Positions 7,457-10,337 of a DNA stretch of 10,337 nt are shown in pieces; within the stretch, counting starts at the first letter, position 1; each line of letters begins with the position of its first letter. This stretch comes from Bacillota bacterium (GTDB lineage Bacteria; Bacillota; Clostridia; Lachnospirales; Lachnospiraceae): positions 1 through 10,337 of the forward strand of contig JAEWWQ010000449.1 in NCBI GenBank assembly GCA_023458855.1, read 5' to 3'. Both the position numbers and the translations under genes were made by a program. The notes beneath the pieces are model-generated. The model was not told the origin of the DNA. It saw only the letters and a program-made list of their open reading frames with translations, and made no database searches.

Positions 7457-8598
7457 GAAAAATATGTGTTGTAGTAGCAAGTAGGGCGAATTACGGACGT
7501 GTTAAACCAGTATTATCTGCAATAAAGAATCATCCGGAATTAGAATTACAGTTGGTAGTCGGAGCTTCTATGCTTCTTGACAGGTATGGAAAAGCGATTG
7601 ATGTTGTTAAAGCGGATGGCTTTAATCCTGCTAAACAGATATATTACATATTAGAAGGTGAAAGCTTATCAACACAGGCAAAATCAACGGGGATAGGAAT
7701 TATTGAGTTGTCTACGGCTTTTGAAGAACTGAAACCGGATGTTGTTATTACAGTTGCAGATCGTTTTGAAACGATGGCAACTGCAATTGCAGCAAGTTAT
7801 CTTAATATTCCATTGGCACATATTCAAGGGGGAGAAATTACAGGAAATATAGATGAGACTGTAAGACATGCGATAACAAAACTTGCCCACTATCACTTTC
7901 CTGCTACAGAAGAAAGTGGAAAAAGATTGATGAAAATGGGGGAAGAAGAGTGGAGGATTAAAATTACAGGATGTCCTTCTATTGATACACTGGTTCAACA
8001 AAAGACTACATTAGAAGACTGTAAGGAATTTGTAAAGAAAAGAACGAATGTTACTGTAGATTTAAATAAACCGTTTATCTTAGTTGCACAGCATCCAGTG
8101 ACTTCTGAATATCTGGATGGAAGAAAACAAATTACAGAAACACTCTATGCTTTACGAGAGTATAAAGAGCAAAAAATAATACTGTGGCCTAACATAGATG
8201 CGGGTAGTAATCTGGTTTCGTTAGGTATTCGAAATTTTCAAGATAAATATGGAAATGAGCAGTTCTTTTATTTTAAGAATTTTCCACCGGAAGTTTATAA
8301 TTGCCTTTTGAAAAATGCTGTATGCCTAGTTGGTAATAGCAGCTCTTTCATAAGAGAAGCCTCCTTTTTAGGGACACCAGCAGTTATCGTAGGTGATAGA
8401 CAAGAAGGGCGTGAACATGGGAAAAATGTCGAATTTGCGACATACGATAAGGATGATATCGTTAGATGCATTCATAAACAAATAACGCATGGTAAGTATA
8501 ATTCTGAGCATATATTTGGTTCAGGACAAGCAGGAACAATGATTGCCGATTATTTAGCTACTGTTGAGCTTAATATTAATAAGCGCATGACTTATTAA
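7453..8598 (+). CDS. neuC: NeuC-family hydrolysing UDP-N-acetyl-sugar 2-epimerase
   Basis: This 381-residue protein belongs to the UDP-GlcNAc 2-epimerase superfamily (GT-B-like fold). Its NeuC branch releases ManNAc, or in the LegG form a 2,4-diacetamido-6-deoxy-mannose, from the UDP-sugar. Visible motifs are VVASRANYGRVKPVL (7-21), VADRFETMATAIAA (101-114, with Asp103 and Glu106) and HIQGGE (123-128). IDETVRHAITKLAHYHF (133-149) is the run that separates NeuC/LegG proteins from plain WecB, followed by AQHPVTSE (212-219). The nucleotide-binding GNSSS (294-298) comes with Glu302 and VGDRQEGRE (313-321). Length is typical. The start codon overlaps the stop of the NeuB gene, with GGGAG 11 nt upstream. 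Product and partner follow from this coupling. NeuC and LegG cannot be told apart here. Confidence 0.91.
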   Translation: MRKICVVVASRANYGRVKPVLSAIKNHPELELQLVVGASMLLDRYGKAIDVVKADGFNPAKQIYYILEGESLSTQAKSTGIGIIELSTAFEELKPDVVITVADRFETMATAIAASYLNIPLAHIQGGEITGNIDETVRHAITKLAHYHFPATEESGKRLMKMGEEEWRIKITGCPSIDTLVQQKTTLEDCKEFVKKRTNVTVDLNKPFILVAQHPVTSEYLDGRKQITETLYALREYKEQKIILWPNIDAGSNLVSLGIRNFQDKYGNEQFFYFKNFPPEVYNCLLKNAVCLVGNSSSFIREASFLGTPAVIVGDRQEGREHGKNVEFATYDKDDIVRCIHKQITHGKYNSEHIFGSGQAGTMIADYLATVELNINKRMTY

Positions 8599-8602
8599 AA
8601 AT

Positions 8603-8609
8603 AGGAGAG
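8603..8609 (+). promoter_or_regulatory. Ribosome binding site for the acyltransferase gene
   Basis: AGGAGAG lies 7 nt before the ATG at 8617. A TTG directly before that ATG, at 8614, is in frame and only 4 nt from the site. The ATG is preferred, with one residue at stake. Confidence 0.7.
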
Positions 8610-8616
8610 AGTCTTG

Positions 8617-9660
8617 ATGGATGGTACTTTGCAATATTGGACGGAGTCCGTGGATATTTCTAATTTAAAGAGCAGTATCGGAAGAAGAAAAGTATATATT
8701 TGGGGTGCATATGCAGGAGGACATTCCATTTACCAGTTTTTAGAAGAAAATGGGATAAGTGTACAAGGGTTTATTGATGCACATAAAGAGGAAACGGTAT
8801 ATTTTAATAAGGGTGTATGGAAACCTGATCAGGTTATAGACGTAGAGAAAAGTTATATCATAATAGCAGTTATAGGTATTCGAGAAGAAATTCTTTCTAT
8901 CTTATCTAAAAATAGTTATCGAGAAGAAAATGATTATATATATATATCTAGTTTTTTACCGGAAGTAACCATATCTTCTGTTAAAAAGAATTATTCTGAC
9001 AGTAGAGGAAATAAGATTGAATTTCTGGATGATGTTCTCATGTGTAATATTACATTTATTGGGTTTCATAACAAGGTATCTATTGGTAATAATTTTCGGT
9101 GTGATAAAAATGCAGAAATAGTTGTTGAAAACGGTAGTGTAGTGACTATCGGTAATGATATGCGCATAGAAGGAACGGTTAGATTAGAAGCTTGTGAAAA
9201 GGGTCATTTATTAATAGGGAATAGTTGTTATATAATGAAGGATTCAAGGATAAGTGCCAGAGGCGGAAAAACCAATCTTGGCAATTATGTGACAATGGGG
9301 GAAAGATTTTTATGCATATGTGCACCTCATTCTCCAATAGAAATAGGAAATGACTGTATGTTTTCACATGATGTGACAATATTGTCAACAAATTCACACA
9401 GTATCTTTGATTTAGAACTAAAAGAGAATATTGCTTTACAGAATGAAAAGCAGGTGAAAATTGGTTCACATGTATGGCTTGGAAAGGGTAGCACGGTTCT
9501 ATATAATTCAGATATCGGGAACGGCAGTATCGTGGGAGCCTGTAGCCTGGTTAAGAGCCAAACACCAGAAAATTGTATTTTAGCGGGAAATGTAGCGAAA
9601 GTGGTACGAGAAAATTGTTCATGGGATAGAAGAAAAGAAATAACATTTGATGAAAGATAA
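8617..9660 (+). CDS. Rossmann-LbH sugar O- or N-acyltransferase
   Basis: This 347-residue two-domain protein begins with a Rossmann-like part: KVYIWGAYAGGHSIY (25-39), with Gly30, Gly35 and Asp54, closing with a SYIIIAVIG strand near 79-87. This is related to the N-terminal domain of PglD/NeuD-type acyltransferases. From about residue 140 the sequence turns into left-handed beta-helix hexapeptide turns: VSIGNN, VTIGND, LLIGNS, TNLGNY, IEIGND, VKIGSH and the end IVGACSLV. A loop with STNSHSIFD (257-265) interrupts the helix, and His261 is the likely catalytic base of the acetyl-CoA-dependent reaction. The family transfers acyl groups, usually acetyl, to hydroxyl or amino groups of sugars. Position right after NeuC suggests decoration of the nonulosonate or the finished glycan. 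It is much longer than classical NeuD (about 210 residues), so a NeuD name is not used. Confidence 0.85.
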   Translation: MDGTLQYWTESVDISNLKSSIGRRKVYIWGAYAGGHSIYQFLEENGISVQGFIDAHKEETVYFNKGVWKPDQVIDVEKSYIIIAVIGIREEILSILSKNSYREENDYIYISSFLPEVTISSVKKNYSDSRGNKIEFLDDVLMCNITFIGFHNKVSIGNNFRCDKNAEIVVENGSVVTIGNDMRIEGTVRLEACEKGHLLIGNSCYIMKDSRISARGGKTNLGNYVTMGERFLCICAPHSPIEIGNDCMFSHDVTILSTNSHSIFDLELKENIALQNEKQVKIGSHVWLGKGSTVLYNSDIGNGSIVGACSLVKSQTPENCILAGNVAKVVRENCSWDRRKEITFDER

Positions 9661-9684
9661 GTAGAGACTTGGTGGAGAATAAAG

Positions 9685-10337
9685 ATGCCCTTTTCAATAA
9701 GTAAAAAAAGCAAAATTATTATATACGGTTACAATAAAAGAGGAATGACAGTAAGTAAAATACTTAATGAACAGGGGTATACACTTCTTGGATTTTTTGA
9801 TGGAAATGCGAAGAGAATCGATGATAGTGCGACGGTTCTAATGCCGGAAGAGATTGAACAATTATTTACAGACAAGAGTGAAATAATTTTGTTTGTAGCA
9901 CTTCAAAATGCAATGAAGCATGATAAAATTGCTGGAGATTTATATAAATATGGTTTTAAAAATATTATTTATTTGCCCACTGATTCTATGGTAAACGAAG
10001 AATATGCATGTTTATTGCGTCGGCGATATAATCAGATACTTTCTGCTGAAAATATGGAATCTATAACGATACCAACTTATGTGGAAGTTATGAGCGTTTT
10101 TCCTGATATTGAAAATGGTATTATTGAAAGAACCGAGAATATGGTTACCTTTTGGGCTCGCCTTGAGACAATATTCTCTAATGATATTTGTATGAAAACT
10201 GAAAACGCAGAGGGTTTACAGTATTATGGTGTAAGTTTACCTCTGATAAGGCATTATATTTGTATGTTTAAACAGATGGAGAACGGATGTGCAGATAGTG
10301 ATCATTTTATAGAGTATTGCAGAGCGCAATCATATAT
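9685..10337 (+). CDS. Rossmann-headed protein of unknown function (3'-truncated)
   Basis: The ATG follows GGTGGAG at 9671-9677 by 7 nt, and the frame stays open to the right edge, giving 217 complete codons. Residues about 9-105 are a small Rossmann-like domain: KIIIYGYNKRGMTVSK (10-25), with Gly15, Gly20 and Asp39 (GFFDGNAKR), and later strands EIILFVAL and NIIYLP. After about residue 120 a second, helical and charged segment begins (TYVEVMSVFPDIENG, then VTFWARLETIFSND and PLIRHYICMFKQ). I do not recognise this part, and it is cut by the window end. The first domain is the same type as in the acyltransferase just upstream and in the membrane-anchored protein at 2133. It is probably the next gene of the same operon, 24 nt after the acyltransferase. 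No function is assigned. Confidence 0.8.
   Translation, partial: MPFSISKKSKIIIYGYNKRGMTVSKILNEQGYTLLGFFDGNAKRIDDSATVLMPEEIEQLFTDKSEIILFVALQNAMKHDKIAGDLYKYGFKNIIYLPTDSMVNEEYACLLRRRYNQILSAENMESITIPTYVEVMSVFPDIENGIIERTENMVTFWARLETIFSNDICMKTENAEGLQYYGVSLPLIRHYICMFKQMENGCADSDHFIEYCRAQSY

Noticed and set aside
7684..8001. A 105-codon minus-strand frame inside the NeuC-like gene
   Set aside because: It is the mirror of strongly conserved NeuC codons and rich in Cys, Asn and Ser, as expected of a shadow frame.
8934..8948. A TA dinucleotide run
   Set aside because: It is short and in frame, encoding DYIYI in the acyltransferase. In AT-rich DNA it needs no special explanation.
9327..9713. A 128-codon open frame on the minus strand across the end of the acyltransferase gene
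   Set aside because: It lies antisense to the beta-helix coding region and the next gene's start, has no ribosome binding site I can see, and its translation is low-complexity and family-free.

Overview
The window is AT-rich (roughly one third G+C by eye), and every gene is on the + strand, preceded by purine-rich GGAG/GAGG-type ribosome binding sites. This points to a low-GC Firmicute. Codon use and the style of the surface-sugar genes fit a gut-type Clostridia such as Lachnospiraceae, but no marker gene fixes the genus. The whole window is one dense surface-polysaccharide or glycan biosynthesis cluster. It holds two edge-truncated genes and nine complete ones. No gap exceeds 50 bases, and I see no internal terminator, promoter, tRNA, insertion sequence or CRISPR array.

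Bases 1-2092 hold glycosyltransferase genes: the tail of a likely transferase (3-161), then two family-2 GT-A enzymes (191-1120 and 1142-2092). Bases 2133-3657 hold a small protein with an N-terminal membrane segment and a Rossmann-like domain, then a protein resembling the fucosyltransferase superfamily (NodZ / O-FucT type).

Bases 3705-8598 are the metabolic core, four genes with very tight spacing (gaps of 13 and 13 nt, then a 4-nt overlap). They encode a full-length acetolactate-synthase-like ThDP enzyme, an extended-SDR nucleotide-sugar epimerase/reductase, a NeuB-family nonulosonate synthase with a SAF domain, and a NeuC-family hydrolysing UDP-sugar 2-epimerase. NeuC plus NeuB should release a ManNAc-type sugar and condense it with phosphoenolpyruvate to a nine-carbon sialic-acid-like sugar. 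A ThDP enzyme followed by a sugar reductase recalls the YerE/YerF pair that builds the two-carbon branch of yersiniose A. The linkage suggests an unusual or branched sugar, possibly a modified nonulosonate; that is inference. No CMP-sugar synthetase, dehydratase or aminotransferase is present, so the pathway must continue outside the window or be completed elsewhere.

Bases 8617-10337 hold a Rossmann-plus-left-handed-beta-helix acyltransferase and the start of another Rossmann-headed protein whose second domain I do not recognise. The same small domain, with spacing G-x4-G-x18-D, occurs in three different proteins of this window: once behind a membrane anchor, once fused to the acyltransferase and once fused to the unknown domain.
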